Shown in pieces: positions 39,804-48,757 of a stretch of DNA of 64,000 nucleotides (within the stretch, counting starts at the first letter, position 1; each line of letters begins with the position of its first letter). The position numbers and the translations under genes are program-made. The notes under the pieces are model-generated. The model did no database searches, was not told the DNA's origin, and saw only the letters and a list, made by a program, of their open reading frames with translations. Origin of the DNA: Pseudomonas sp. ZH-FAD. GTDB lineage: Bacteria; Pseudomonadota; Gammaproteobacteria; Pseudomonadales; Pseudomonadaceae. The stretch covers positions 1 to 64,000 of the forward strand of contig NZ_PGLR01000030.1 of assembly GCF_002803095.1 (NCBI RefSeq). The letters are read 5' to 3'.

Positions 39804-41015
39804 ATGCAGGTCAGCAAATCGAACAAGCTCGCCAACGTCTGCTACGACATTCGCGGGCCGGTGCTCAAGCACGCCAAGCGTCTGGAAGAGGAAGGCCATC
39901 GCATCCTCAAGCTGAACATCGGCAACCCGGCGCCGTTCGGTTTCGAGGCACCGGAAGAAATTCTCCAGGACGTCATCCGCAACCTTCCTACCGCCCAGGG
40001 CTACAGCGACTCCAAGGGGCTGTTCAGTGCGCGCAAGGCGGTGATGCAGTATTACCAGCAGAAGCAGGTCGAAGGCGTCACCATCGAGGACATCTATCTC
40101 GGCAACGGTGTCTCCGAGCTGATCGTGATGGCCATGCAGGCACTGCTCAACAACGGTGACGAGGTGCTCATCCCGGCGCCCGACTATCCGCTGTGGACCG
40201 CCGCCGTGGCGCTGTCCGGCGGCAAGCCGGTGCACTACCTGTGCGACGAGCAGGCCGGCTGGTTCCCCGACATCGCCGACATGCGCGCCAAGATCACACC
40301 CAATACCAAGGCCCTGGTGCTGATCAATCCGAACAACCCCACCGGCGCGGTGTATTCGAAGGAAGTGCTGCTGGACATCGTCGAACTGGCGCGCCAGCAC
40401 AACCTGGTGATCTTCTCCGACGAGATCTACGACAAGATTCTCTACGACGAGGCCGTGCACATCAGCACCGCCTCGCTGGCGCCGGACGTGCTCTGCCTGA
40501 CCTTCAACGGCCTGTCCAAGAGCTACCGTGTAGCGGGTTTCCGCTCCGGCTGGGTGGCCATCTCCGGGCCCAAGCACCGGGCGCAGAGCTATATCGAAGG
40601 CCTGGATATACTGGCCAACATGCGCCTGTGCGCCAACGTGCCGAGCCAGCATGCGATCCAGACCGCGCTCGGCGGCTACCAGAGCATCAACGACCTGGTG
40701 CTGCCCAACGGCCGCCTGCTGGAGCAGCGCAACCGTGCCTGGGAACTGCTCAACGACATTCCTGGTGTCAGTTGCGTCAAGCCCATGGGCGCGCTATACG
40801 CCTTCCCCAGGATCGACCCCAAGGTCTGCCCGATCCACAACGATGAGAAGTTCGTCCTCGACCTGCTGCTGTCGGAAAAACTGCTGATCGTCCAGGGCAC
40901 CGCCTTCAACTGGCCGTGGCCGGATCACTTCCGTGTGGTCACCCTGCCCCGCGTCGACGACCTGGAGCAGGCCATCGGTCGTATCGGCAACTTCCTCAAA
41001 GGTTACAGCCAGTAA
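39804..41015 (+). CDS. alaA: alanine transaminase, AlaA-type class I aminotransferase
   Basis: The 403-residue PLP enzyme has [10 protein letters not shown] at the N-terminus, the substrate motif [15 protein letters not shown], the PLP-binding Asp/Tyr in SDEIYDKI and the Schiff-base Lys239 in [16 protein letters not shown]. AlaA interconverts pyruvate and alanine with glutamate as donor. The match to E. coli AlaA motifs is close. The next gene follows after six bases, so the two are co-transcribed, and htpX comes next, the same order as PA2828-PA2830. Confidence 0.92.
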   Translation: MQVSKSNKLANVCYDIRGPVLKHAKRLEEEGHRILKLNIGNPAPFGFEAPEEILQDVIRNLPTAQGYSDSKGLFSARKAVMQYYQQKQVEGVTIEDIYLGNGVSELIVMAMQALLNNGDEVLIPAPDYPLWTAAVALSGGKPVHYLCDEQAGWFPDIADMRAKITPNTKALVLINPNNPTGAVYSKEVLLDIVELARQHNLVIFSDEIYDKILYDEAVHISTASLAPDVLCLTFNGLSKSYRVAGFRSGWVAISGPKHRAQSYIEGLDILANMRLCANVPSQHAIQTALGGYQSINDLVLPNGRLLEQRNRAWELLNDIPGVSCVKPMGALYAFPRIDPKVCPIHNDEKFVLDLLLSEKLLIVQGTAFNWPWPDHFRVVTLPRVDDLEQAIGRIGNFLKGYSQ

Positions 41016-41021
41016 GCCGAC

Positions 41022-41468
41022 ATGGACCTGCAGATCGACGATTTCTACAAGGACGCCGCCAGCGGCCTGCTCATGCTCTATCAAGCCTTCCCGCGCAAGA
41101 TGGCGCTGTACGTGGAAGACCTGATCGGGCGCGAAGAGCCGGACGAATTCGGCCTGCCCAGCAAGCGTCACCAGGCCTGCCTCGGCGCGCTGCTGTGGCT
41201 GGCCGAGGAAGGCTATCTGCGTTTCGAGTCGACCATCGCTTACGACGCGCTGGATCAGGCGGTGCTGAGCGAGAAAGGTTTTCTGCGCCTGTCACGCGCC
41301 ATTCCCCACGCTTTGCGCGAGGGTGAGGTGCTGCCGCCAAGCGTGCGCCGCGTACACGCCACATTGGCATTTCAGCTGCGCGAGGCCCTGGCCCAGCAGC
41401 ACGGCGAGCGCACCGCCCGTCTCACTCGCCTGCTGTTCGAGAGCACGCTACAGGGTCAAGAGACATAG
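41022..41468 (+). CDS. conserved hypothetical protein between alaA and htpX
   Basis: The 148-residue soluble protein begins MDLQIDDFYKDAASGLLMLYQAFPRKMALYVEDL and is mostly helical with no signal peptide, membrane helix or Cys motif. A winged-helix-like middle (KRHQACLGALLWLAEEGYLRFE) hints at a DNA- or protein-binding fold but no family is recognised. It starts six bases after alaA. The matching gene in P. aeruginosa is PA2829, of unknown function. Confidence 0.78.
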   Translation: MDLQIDDFYKDAASGLLMLYQAFPRKMALYVEDLIGREEPDEFGLPSKRHQACLGALLWLAEEGYLRFESTIAYDALDQAVLSEKGFLRLSRAIPHALREGEVLPPSVRRVHATLAFQLREALAQQHGERTARLTRLLFESTLQGQET

Positions 41469-41562
41469 TTTGAAATAGTCGCTGGTTGAAAGCCCCGGGG
41501 GGGCGCCCTTATATAGCCGGCATTACTCGTACGTCTTTCCCCGTGAGGAGTCCGTTCACACC

Positions 41563-42435
41563 ATGATGCGCATTATGTTGTTCCTGGCCACCAACCTGGC
41601 GGTTCTGGTTATCGCCAGCATCACCCTCAAACTGCTGGGGGTCGACCGCTTCACCGGCCAGAACCATGGCAGCCTGCTGATTTTCTGCGCCGTGTTCGGT
41701 TTCGCCGGCTCGCTGGTGTCGCTGTTCATCTCCAAGTGGATGGCGAAGATGAGCACCGGCACGCAGATCATCACCCAGCCGCGCACCCGTCACGAACAGT
41801 GGCTGCTGCAGACCGTCGAGGAGCTGTCGCGCGAAGCCGGCATCAAGATGCCTGAAGTCGGCATCTTCCCGGCCTACGAGTCCAACGCCTTCGCCACCGG
41901 CTGGAACAAGAACGACGCACTGGTCGCGGTCAGCCAGGGTCTGCTCGAGCGTTTCTCGCCGGATGAAGTGCGTGCGGTGCTGGCCCACGAAATCGGCCAC
42001 GTGGCCAATGGCGACATGGTCACCCTGGCGCTGATCCAGGGCGTGGTGAACACCTTCGTCATGTTCTTCGCACGCATCTTCGGCAACTTCGTCGACAAGG
42101 CGATTCTGAAGAACGAAGACGGCCATGGCATCGGCTACTTCGTTGCGACCATCTTCGCCGAGCTGGTACTGGGCATCCTCGCCAGCATCATCGTCATGTG
42201 GTTCTCGCGCAAGCGCGAGTTCAAGGCCGACGAAGCCGGTGCTCGCTTGGCCGGCACCGGTGCGATGATCGCCGCGCTGCAGCGCCTGCGTGCCGAACAG
42301 GGTGTGCCGGTGCAGATGCCTGACAGTCTCACCGCCTTCGGTATCAACGGTGGCCTGAAGAACGGCCTGGCCGGTCTGCTGATGAGCCACCCACCGCTGG
42401 AAGATCGTATCGAAGCGCTGCGCCGCCGCGGCTGA
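41563..42435 (+). CDS. htpX: membrane zinc protease HtpX
   Basis: The 290-residue inner-membrane protease has two N-terminal helices (4-27 and 37-60), the zinc motif HEIGH (His142, Glu143, His146) with NGD after it, two further helices around residues 155-175 and 190-210, and the distal Glu ligand in [12 protein letters not shown]. It degrades misfolded membrane proteins with FtsH. It follows the 148-aa gene after 94 bp and ends in a strong terminator. Upstream sequence includes a usable GAGGAG at about 41544, 15 bases from the ATG. Confidence 0.95.
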   Translation: MMRIMLFLATNLAVLVIASITLKLLGVDRFTGQNHGSLLIFCAVFGFAGSLVSLFISKWMAKMSTGTQIITQPRTRHEQWLLQTVEELSREAGIKMPEVGIFPAYESNAFATGWNKNDALVAVSQGLLERFSPDEVRAVLAHEIGHVANGDMVTLALIQGVVNTFVMFFARIFGNFVDKAILKNEDGHGIGYFVATIFAELVLGILASIIVMWFSRKREFKADEAGARLAGTGAMIAALQRLRAEQGVPVQMPDSLTAFGINGGLKNGLAGLLMSHPPLEDRIEALRRRG

Positions 42436-42453
42436 TCCATCCGTCACAGACAA

Positions 42454-42479
42454 AAAAGGCGACCTTCGGGTCGCCTTTT
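42454..42479. terminator. bidirectional terminator after htpX
   Basis: AAAAGGCGACC (42454-42464) pairs perfectly with GGTCGCCTTTT (42469-42479) around a TTCG tetraloop, between converging htpX and tpm. Confidence 0.9.
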
Positions 42480-42495
42480 CATTGGGCCGCTGCCG

Positions 42496-43152
42496 CTAGC
42501 GACGCGTCAGATGGAAGACTCGCTCATCCACTGCAGCGAGACCGCTGTCGCTGAAACGCGGATTACCGGCCAGCACGTCCTTTTCCTCGACCATGCGCAG
42601 CCCCCAACTGGCCGCGAAATATCGCTCCACCTCAGCGTCTTCGACCGAGAATGGCGGGCCATCCATCCGCTGCTGGTCGTACACCAGGGTCACCAGCAGG
42701 CCCTGGCAGTTATCCGGCAATATCGCCTGCAGGTGGGCGGCGTAGCGCTCGCGCATTTCCGGCGGCAGAGCGATCAGCGCAGCGCGGTCATAGAAAGCCC
42801 GGCAATCGGCAACGTCGTCACGGCTCAAGGCGAAAAAGTCGCCGCACAAAATCCGCAGCGCGCCCGCCTGGTAGACCTTGAACGCACCGTGCTGCGACAC
42901 CTGTGGCTGTACATCACGCTCAGCGAAGAAATCCTGCACCGCGCGCTCGGCCAGTTCCACACCGATCACGGCATGCCCCTGTTCCGCCAACCACACCAGG
43001 TCGAGACTCTTGCCACACAGCGGTACCAGCACCGCCGCACCTTTCGCCAACCCGAGCGCGGACCAGTGACGACGCAGGTAGCCATTGACCTTTTCCTGAT
43101 GAAAACCGATTTGGCTGCGCGCCCACCTGTCCTGCCAGAACGCCTCATGCAT
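42496..43152 (-). CDS. tpm: thiopurine S-methyltransferase
   Basis: ATG 43152 has GGAGG eight bases upstream; the open frame to 43188 adds 12 residues without a site. The 218-residue enzyme begins [19 protein letters not shown] and has the SAM-binding [29 protein letters not shown] and the acidic segment [15 protein letters not shown]. It methylates thiopurines and, in pseudomonads, selenite and tellurite, and so contributes to metalloid resistance. It is divergent from the dioxygenase gene. Confidence 0.93.
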   Translation of the reverse strand: MHEAFWQDRWARSQIGFHQEKVNGYLRRHWSALGLAKGAAVLVPLCGKSLDLVWLAEQGHAVIGVELAERAVQDFFAERDVQPQVSQHGAFKVYQAGALRILCGDFFALSRDDVADCRAFYDRAALIALPPEMRERYAAHLQAILPDNCQGLLVTLVYDQQRMDGPPFSVEDAEVERYFAASWGLRMVEEKDVLAGNPRFSDSGLAAVDERVFHLTRR

Positions 43153-43257
43153 GGATAAAACCTCCATAAATTCGATAGGAATGGCCAACTATTTATGCTG
43201 GAAGCCGATAGATCCAGCAGCGAAGATGGCGTCATCCTACTTCAGGAGCTGATCGTC

Positions 43258-44025
43258 ATGCTGCCCAGTCTGTTCATTTCCCACGGTTCCCCCATGCTGG
43301 CCCTGGAGCCCGGTGCCAGCGGCCCGGCGCTGGCCAAACTGGGCGCCGATATACCCAGGCCCAACGCCATAGTGGTGGTGTCGGCGCACTGGGAAAGCCA
43401 GCGCCTGCTGCTGACGGCGGGCGAGCATCCGCAGACCTGGCACGACTTCGGCGGCTTTCCAGCCGAGCTGTATGCCGTGCAGTATCCGGCACCCGGCTCG
43501 CCGAAGCTGGCCGAGGAGATCGCCCAGCAACTGAACGACGCGGGTCTGCCTGCACAGCTCGATGCGCAACGCCCCTTCGACCATGGCGCCTGGGTGCCGC
43601 TGTCGCTGATGTATCCGCAAGCCGACATCCCCGTTCTGCAGTTATCGTTACCCAGCCGCCTTGGCCCCGAGTTACAGACCCGCGTGGGCCGTGCGCTGGC
43701 CAGCCTGCGTGTACAAGGCATCCTGCTGATTGGCTCCGGCAGCATCACCCACAACCTGGGCGAGTTGAGCTGGCGTGCCGGCCCGGACGTCATCGCACCC
43801 TGGGCCAAGGCGTTTCGCGACTGGGTGGTGGAAAAGCTCGAAGCGAACGACGAAGAGGCCTTGCACCATTACCGTCGGCTGGCGCCGGATGCCGCACGCA
43901 ATCACCCCACCGAAGAACACCTGCTACCGCTGTTCTTCGCCCGAGGTGCTGGCGGTACCTTCACGATTGAGCACAGCGGTTTCACCTACGGCGCCCTGGG
44001 GATGGATATCTATCGCTTCGGCTAG
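43258..44025 (+). CDS. ygiD: DODA-type extradiol dioxygenase, YgiD-like
   Basis: ATG 43258 follows AGGAGCT; an in-frame codon at 43195 has no site. The 255-residue protein has the His ligands expected of class III dioxygenases of the DODA group (FISHGSP, VVVSAHWE, FDHGAWVPL) and the C-terminal THNLGELS and PTEEHLLPL. It probably opens a catechol ring using zinc or iron; the natural substrate of bacterial members is unclear. Its end overlaps the convergent TetR gene by four bases. Confidence 0.86.
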   Translation: MLPSLFISHGSPMLALEPGASGPALAKLGADIPRPNAIVVVSAHWESQRLLLTAGEHPQTWHDFGGFPAELYAVQYPAPGSPKLAEEIAQQLNDAGLPAQLDAQRPFDHGAWVPLSLMYPQADIPVLQLSLPSRLGPELQTRVGRALASLRVQGILLIGSGSITHNLGELSWRAGPDVIAPWAKAFRDWVVEKLEANDEEALHHYRRLAPDAARNHPTEEHLLPLFFARGAGGTFTIEHSGFTYGALGMDIYRFG

Positions 44026-44606
44026 CCGCTGTTTTTCACGCTTTCCCAGGCGATCTGCGCCAGTAGCTCGCGGCACTCGCCCAGCTCGCTCTGGGTGCGG
44101 CCAGCCAGCCAGTTGCGCGCCAGATCATGCGTCGGGCCGATCACCACCGAGGCGAAACAGTCATCTGGCAGCGCCTTGAACAGTCCCTGTCGGCGATACT
44201 CGGCGAGCGCCGTGAGAATCTGCGCAAAATGCTGACGATTGGCTTCGCGCAATGCATCGCCCATTTCCCCCGCCTCGACCCGACCACGGCTGTGCAGGAT
44301 GAAACGCGCCCAATCAGGATTGGCCACCACCCAGTCGATGTAGCTGGTCACCAGCAACTTGACGCAGGCCTCGGCGCTGGCCGCGCTGGCAAATCCGCGC
44401 TGCAGCAACTCGGCGTATTGTGCGGTGCCGGCCAGATAGAGCGCGGCGATGATCCGCTCCTTGTTGCCGAAGTGGTGATACAGACTGCCGATGCTCGCAC
44501 CAGAACGGTCACGGATCATCTCGATGGTAGTGACATCGACACCGTGCTCGGTGAAGCAGGCCAGCGCAGCCTGCAGGATCTCGTCTTTGCGTGATGGACG
44601 GGCCAT
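44022..44606 (-). CDS. TetR-family repressor
   Basis: The 194-residue protein has the TetR helix-turn-helix at residues 1-50 (MARPSRKDEILQAAL, VTTIEMIRDRSGASIGSLYHHFGNKERII) and a ligand domain after it. It is divergent from a hotdog-fold gene at 44710, and two overlapping palindromes lie between them, so it most likely controls that gene and itself. The inducer is unknown; an acyl-CoA or fatty acid is plausible because of the regulated gene. Confidence 0.88.
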   Translation of the reverse strand: MARPSRKDEILQAALACFTEHGVDVTTIEMIRDRSGASIGSLYHHFGNKERIIAALYLAGTAQYAELLQRGFASAASAEACVKLLVTSYIDWVVANPDWARFILHSRGRVEAGEMGDALREANRQHFAQILTALAEYRRQGLFKALPDDCFASVVIGPTHDLARNWLAGRTQSELGECRELLAQIAWESVKNSG

Positions 44607-44621
44607 GCCGCTCCTTATGAC

Positions 44622-44649
44622 TAGAATATTTTTCTAGAATAACTTTCTA
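44622..44649. promoter_or_regulatory. tandem operator for the TetR repressor
   Basis: TAGAATATTTTTCTA (44622-44636) and TAGAATAACTTTCTA (44635-44649) are two overlapping 15-bp palindromes with TAGAA/TTCTA arms, repeated at 13-bp spacing. Two stacked sites of this kind are typical of TetR repressors between divergent genes. Confidence 0.6.
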
Positions 44650-44709
44650 ATGCTCGTATACTGCTCCCGCGCGCGCTCATCTTCAATCGCAAACACGCAG
44701 GAGAGAGTC

Positions 44710-45150
44710 ATGAGTCAAATGTTGCAGATGTTCCAGCAGGCCGGCGCTGCCCAATTCAGCGCGATGATCGGCCAGGTCGCCCCCTACTTCGCCAGCATCG
44801 CCCCGCAGATGGTGGAGCTGCTGCGCCCCGGCTATGCCGAGGTCCGCTTCGCCAAACGCCGTGAAGTGCTGAATCATATCGGTACGGTGCACGCCATCGC
44901 CTTGTGCAATGCTGCCGAGCTTGCCGCCGGCAGCATGACCGACGCCTCCATTCCTGACGGTTGCCGCTGGATTCCGAAAGGGATGACGGTGGAATACCTG
45001 GCCAAGGCAGACGGCGATATCCGCACGGTGGCCGATGGCAGCACGGTGGATTGGGATCGGACCGGCGACCTCAAGGTGCCAGTGATGGCCTACGTTGGTG
45101 ACAAGCCGGTGTTCCGCGCAGAAATCACCATGTACGTCAGCCAGGCCTGA
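44710..45150 (+). CDS. DUF4442 hotdog-fold protein, putative thioesterase
   Basis: ATG 44710 follows GGAGAGAGTC; an upstream in-frame ATG at 44650 is inside the operator. The 146-residue protein has the hotdog core VLNHIGTVHAIALCNAAELAAG and the strands GCRWIPKGMTVEYLAKADGDI. DUF4442 proteins are related to PaaI thioesterases that hydrolyse acyl-CoA. It is regulated by the divergent TetR gene through the operator between them. A hairpin follows the stop. Confidence 0.85.
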   Translation: MSQMLQMFQQAGAAQFSAMIGQVAPYFASIAPQMVELLRPGYAEVRFAKRREVLNHIGTVHAIALCNAAELAAGSMTDASIPDGCRWIPKGMTVEYLAKADGDIRTVADGSTVDWDRTGDLKVPVMAYVGDKPVFRAEITMYVSQA

Positions 45151-45154
45151 AATA

Positions 45155-45181
45155 CAGAGGCCCGTCATCGACGGGCCTCTG
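45155..45181. terminator. hairpin between converging genes
   Basis: CAGAGGCCCGTC (45155-45166) pairs perfectly with GACGGGCCTCTG (45170-45181) with a three-base loop. T-runs are short, so it may be a weak terminator or rely on Rho. Confidence 0.6.
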
Positions 45182-45187
45182 ATCCAC

Positions 45188-46177
45188 TCAGTCGAGTCGC
45201 ACCAGGATACGGCCCACCATACCGCCGGAGAGTATCCGCTCGATGGCCGTCGGCAACTCCGTCAGGCCTATTTCCTGGCATAGCGGCGCAAGATCGAGCT
45301 TCCACTGCAGCGACAGCTTGTCCCACATCGATGCCTTGACCACCAGCGGCAGCTCCACCGAGTCCACGCCCAGCAGGTTGACGCCACGCAGGATGAACGG
45401 CAGCACGCTGGCCTGGAAGCCGACGCCGGCAGTCAGCCCGCAACAGGCCACGCTGCCGCTGTGGCGCAGCGACTTGACCACATTGAACAGGATGTCGCCA
45501 CCCACTGTGTCTACCGCTCCCGCCCAGCGCTCCTTGAGCATCGGACGCTCACTACCTTGCTGCAGCTCTTCGCGGCTGACGATCTCGTCAGCACCGAGAC
45601 CACGGAGGAAATCGCCCTGTTCGGCCTTGCCGGTCGCGGCGGCTACGCGATAACCGAGTTGCTTGAGCAGCACCACGGCGATGCTGCCAACGCCGCCCGT
45701 GGCGCCGGTGACCAGCACGGTGCCTGACTCCGGGGTGACACCGGCCTGCTCCAGCTTGTCCACGCAAAGGGCAGCGGTCAGGCCGGCGGTACCGAGAATC
45801 ATCGCCTCGCGCAGCGGCAAGCCTTGTGGGCGCTTGATCGCCCAGGCGGCCGGTACGCGGATGTACTGGCCGAAACCACCGGCTGTGTTCATGCCCAGGT
45901 CGTAGCCAGTGACGATCACCTCGTCGCCCACGGCGAACTCGGCAACACTGGAGGCTTCGACTACACCGGCCGCATCGATACCGGGCGTATGCGGGTAGGC
46001 CTTGGTCACACCTCGATTGCCGCTGGCGGACAGAGCGTCCTTGTAGTTGAGCGAGGAATAGCGCACGCGAATCAGCAGCTCGCCCTGCGGCAGTTGCTCG
46101 ACGTTGCGCTGGACCACTTCACGCTGGAAACCGCCATCGGCGCCTTCGCTGACCAGCAAGGCCTTGAACTCGGTCAT
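45188..46177 (-). CDS. acuI: acrylyl-CoA reductase-like medium-chain oxidoreductase (AcuI/YhdH family)
   Basis: ATG 46177 has GGAGAGGG directly upstream; the longer frame begins inside the gap. The 329-residue enzyme has the zinc-free MDR N-terminus (RYSSLNYKDALSASGNRGVTKAYPHTPGIDAAGVV) and the NADPH domain (VLVTGATGGVGSIAVVLLKQLGY). AcuI reduces acryloyl-CoA, clearing a toxic intermediate of DMSP and propionate-related metabolism. It stands alone here with no DMSP genes. Neighbours match PA1833 and nearby genes. Confidence 0.88.
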   Translation of the reverse strand: MTEFKALLVSEGADGGFQREVVQRNVEQLPQGELLIRVRYSSLNYKDALSASGNRGVTKAYPHTPGIDAAGVVEASSVAEFAVGDEVIVTGYDLGMNTAGGFGQYIRVPAAWAIKRPQGLPLREAMILGTAGLTAALCVDKLEQAGVTPESGTVLVTGATGGVGSIAVVLLKQLGYRVAAATGKAEQGDFLRGLGADEIVSREELQQGSERPMLKERWAGAVDTVGGDILFNVVKSLRHSGSVACCGLTAGVGFQASVLPFILRGVNLLGVDSVELPLVVKASMWDKLSLQWKLDLAPLCQEIGLTELPTAIERILSGGMVGRILVRLD

Positions 46178-46250
46178 CACCCTCTCCTCTTGTCGTGGTT
46201 CGCGGCTGCGCGGCGCGAATCGCGTCGTGCAGCCCATCATGAACGAAGCG

Positions 46251-47270
46251 TTACCAGAAGCGCTGCTGATTGAGCCTGCTCAACCAGGTCAGAACGAAAC
46301 GATCTGCCGCCATGCTGGCCGCCAGCCCGACACGCTCCTGCAGACTCTTTTTATGAGCGAAATGCAGATGGAACAATTCAGCCTCGACGGCGCGCTCGGC
46401 CAGGTACTGGTCGCTGGTCTTGAGTTCGTCAACCAGCAGACGCTCCTGCGCCGCCATGCCCAGCCAGACCTCGCCAGTGGCAATGGCATCAATGTCCAGC
46501 TGGGGGCGGTAACGGGCAACGAAGCCCTTGAACAGCTCGTGGGTGGTTTCCAGGTCTTCCTGGAACTTCTCCCGGCCCTTTTCGGTGTTCTCACCGAATA
46601 CGGTCAGCGTGCGCTTGTATTCGCCGGCCGTCAGCACCTCGAAATCGATTTCGTGCTTCTTCAGCAGACGATGCACGTTAGGCAACTGCGCCACCACACC
46701 GATGGAGCCGAGGATGGCAAAAGGTGCACTGAGAATCTTCTGGCCGATGCAGGCCATCATGTAACCGCCGCTGGCCGCTACCTTGTCCACGCACACGGTC
46801 AGCGGGATACCCGCATCGCGGATACGCACCAGTTGCGACGAAGCCAGGCCGTAGCTATGCACCATGCCGCCACCACTTTCCAGGCGCAGCACCACTTCGT
46901 CCTCGGCCTTGGCCATGGACAACAGCGCCGTCACTTCGTGGCGCAGGTTGTCGGTGGCTGACGCCTTGATATCGCCATCGAAATCCAGCACGAACACCCG
47001 CGGTTTGCTGGGCGGCGCTTTCTTTTCCTGTTTGGCCGCCTTGGCCTGCGCCTTGCGCGTGGCCTTGAGCTGATCCTTGGACAGCACGCTGTGCTCCAGG
47101 CGCTCGCGCAGATCCTTGTAGAAATCATTGAGCTTCTGCACCTGCAACTGACCACTGCCGCGCCGCCCTTTGCCGCGCGTGGCGGCGATCGCCACCAGCA
47201 CCACGACGATGGCGACCACCAGGGTCAGGGTTTTCGCCAGAAAGCTGGCGTACTCGCTAAGAAACTCCAC
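46251..47270 (-). CDS. sohB: inner-membrane serine peptidase SohB (S49 family)
   Basis: The start is GTG 47270 with AGGGGG upstream, giving 339 residues; the open frame beyond it has no family support. A membrane helix spans about 12-30, a coiled basic region follows (residues 65-85), then the S49 protease domain has the nucleophile Ser167 in AASGGYMMA and the probable base Lys219 in AGEYKRTL. Single-domain SohB is related to signal peptide peptidase SppA. It is divergent from the histidine phosphatase gene. Confidence 0.92.
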   Translation of the reverse strand: MEFLSEYASFLAKTLTLVVAIVVVLVAIAATRGKGRRGSGQLQVQKLNDFYKDLRERLEHSVLSKDQLKATRKAQAKAAKQEKKAPPSKPRVFVLDFDGDIKASATDNLRHEVTALLSMAKAEDEVVLRLESGGGMVHSYGLASSQLVRIRDAGIPLTVCVDKVAASGGYMMACIGQKILSAPFAILGSIGVVAQLPNVHRLLKKHEIDFEVLTAGEYKRTLTVFGENTEKGREKFQEDLETTHELFKGFVARYRPQLDIDAIATGEVWLGMAAQERLLVDELKTSDQYLAERAVEAELFHLHFAHKKSLQERVGLAASMAADRFVLTWLSRLNQQRFW

Positions 47271-47469
47271 GGATCCCCCTCGGACAATGCAGCGGCGCCT
47301 GAGCGCACAAAGGCCCAAGCATACCGGCGCAGCGACTCGCCGGCCAAGCGCGGCAGCGCTGCACAATGGACATACAAGCAATTCAAACAAGCGTATGTTT
47401 TTTCGTTGACAGCCCCCGAGCTTCCTCATACCCTCGCCAAACATTCAACGTGCCGGGACCAATACGGAC

Positions 47470-48168
47470 GTGGGCAGCATCTATCTGATTCGACATGGCC
47501 AGGCCTCATTCGGTGCAGACGACTACGATGTCCTGTCTCCCGTCGGCGTGCGCCAGGCCGAAGTGCTGGGCAAGCACTTGGAGCAACTCGGCATCAGTCT
47601 CGATCGTTGCGTCAGTGGCAGCCTGCGCCGCCAGCAACACACGGCCAACGCCGCCCTGCAGCACATGAGCAGGGCGCCGGCGCTGGATATCGACGAAGCC
47701 TTCAACGAATTCGATGCCGATGCGGTGATTCGCACGCTGCTGCCGGATCTGCTGCCGGAAGAGCCCGAAGCCCTGCATATCCTGCGCAACGGTGCGCAGA
47801 ACCGCGCCGAGTTCCAGCGCCTGTTCGCCAAGCTGATCGGCCGCTGGATTTCCGGCGAACATGACAAGCCCGGCCTGCAAAGCTGGCAGGCCTATGTCGA
47901 ACAGGTCGAAGGCGGTTTGCGGCGCATCCTCGAACAAGCCACCAGCAAACAGAATATCGCCGTGTTCACCTCCGGCGGCACCATCACCGCCCTGCTCCGC
48001 CTGCTTACCGGCGTACCGGCGGCAAAGGCCTTCGAACTGAATTGGCAAATCGTCAATACCTCGCTCAGCCAACTGAAATTCCGCGGCAGCGAGGTGAGTC
48101 TGGCTTCCTTCAACAGCCATGTGCATTTACAGCTGCTGAAGGCGCCGGAGCTTATCACCTACCGATGA
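47470..48168 (+). CDS. histidine phosphatase (phosphoglycerate-mutase-like)
   Basis: The start is GTG 47470, so the protein begins GSIYLIRHGQASFG; 232 residues. The catalytic RHG is at residues 8-10, and the second conserved His is in the block after the middle helices (FTSGGTITALLRLL region). The family hydrolyses phosphate esters with a phosphohistidine intermediate; the substrate is unknown. The Shine-Dalgarno sequence is weak. The order sohB, phosphatase, SCP2 and phosphotransferase matches PA1832-PA1829 as I recall. Confidence 0.85.
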   Translation: MGSIYLIRHGQASFGADDYDVLSPVGVRQAEVLGKHLEQLGISLDRCVSGSLRRQQHTANAALQHMSRAPALDIDEAFNEFDADAVIRTLLPDLLPEEPEALHILRNGAQNRAEFQRLFAKLIGRWISGEHDKPGLQSWQAYVEQVEGGLRRILEQATSKQNIAVFTSGGTITALLRLLTGVPAAKAFELNWQIVNTSLSQLKFRGSEVSLASFNSHVHLQLLKAPELITYR

Positions 48169-48224
48169 GCTCCAGCCCACTGCGGCCGTGAGGCTGCGCG
48201 AAAAAACCGAAAAAGGATAAGACC

Positions 48225-48536
48225 ATGAGTGTTGCTGACATCGCCCAAACCATGCAGTCCAAGTTCAACGCCAGCGCCGCTGCAGGCCTGGATCTGGTAT
48301 TCCAATTCAACATCGAAGATGGCGAGAACTACGCGCTGATCGTAAAAGACGGCACCTGCGCCCTCGAGCAAGGCGACAACCCGAACGCCAACGTGACCCT
48401 GATCATGGACAGCGAAACCCTCAAGGGCATCGTCAGCGGCGAAACCGACGGCATGCAGGCTTTCATGGCTGGCAAGCTGCGCGCCGAAGGCGACATGATG
48501 CTGGCGATGAAGCTGGGCGAACTGTTCCCGGTCTGA
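48225..48536 (+). CDS. SCP2 sterol-binding-domain protein
   Basis: The 103-residue protein is a single SCP2 domain (DGENYALIVKDGTCALEQGDNPNANVTLIMDSETLKGIVSG). Such proteins bind acyl chains or other lipids in a hydrophobic tunnel. It sits 56 bp after the phosphatase and ends at a strong terminator, ahead of the phosphotransferase-SDR pair, which also handles acyl-CoA-like substrates. A link in lipid catabolism is plausible but not shown. Confidence 0.9.
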   Translation: MSVADIAQTMQSKFNASAAAGLDLVFQFNIEDGENYALIVKDGTCALEQGDNPNANVTLIMDSETLKGIVSGETDGMQAFMAGKLRAEGDMMLAMKLGELFPV

Positions 48537-48560
48537 TCGGCGAGCTGAGCGCAAAACACG

Positions 48561-48592
48561 AAAACCGGAGTCCTGGCACTCCGGTTTTTTTT
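48561..48592 (+). terminator. Rho-independent terminator after the SCP2 gene
   Basis: AAAACCGGAGT (48561-48571) pairs with ACTCCGGTTTT (48578-48588), loop CCTGGC, followed by T to 48592. Confidence 0.9.
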
Positions 48593-48757
48593 GCCCGTGA
48601 TTTGCGGCCAAGGTGGCAAACCGAAATGACTGATCAGGCAGTTTGATCGAGGTGCAACACGCCCGCCTATAACGGCGCGTATTGCTTGTGGCAGCCTGAG
48701 TGCAGCATTAGATTAGCCAATTATCTAGGGCACCCATCATAAGCAGAAGGGATAAGC

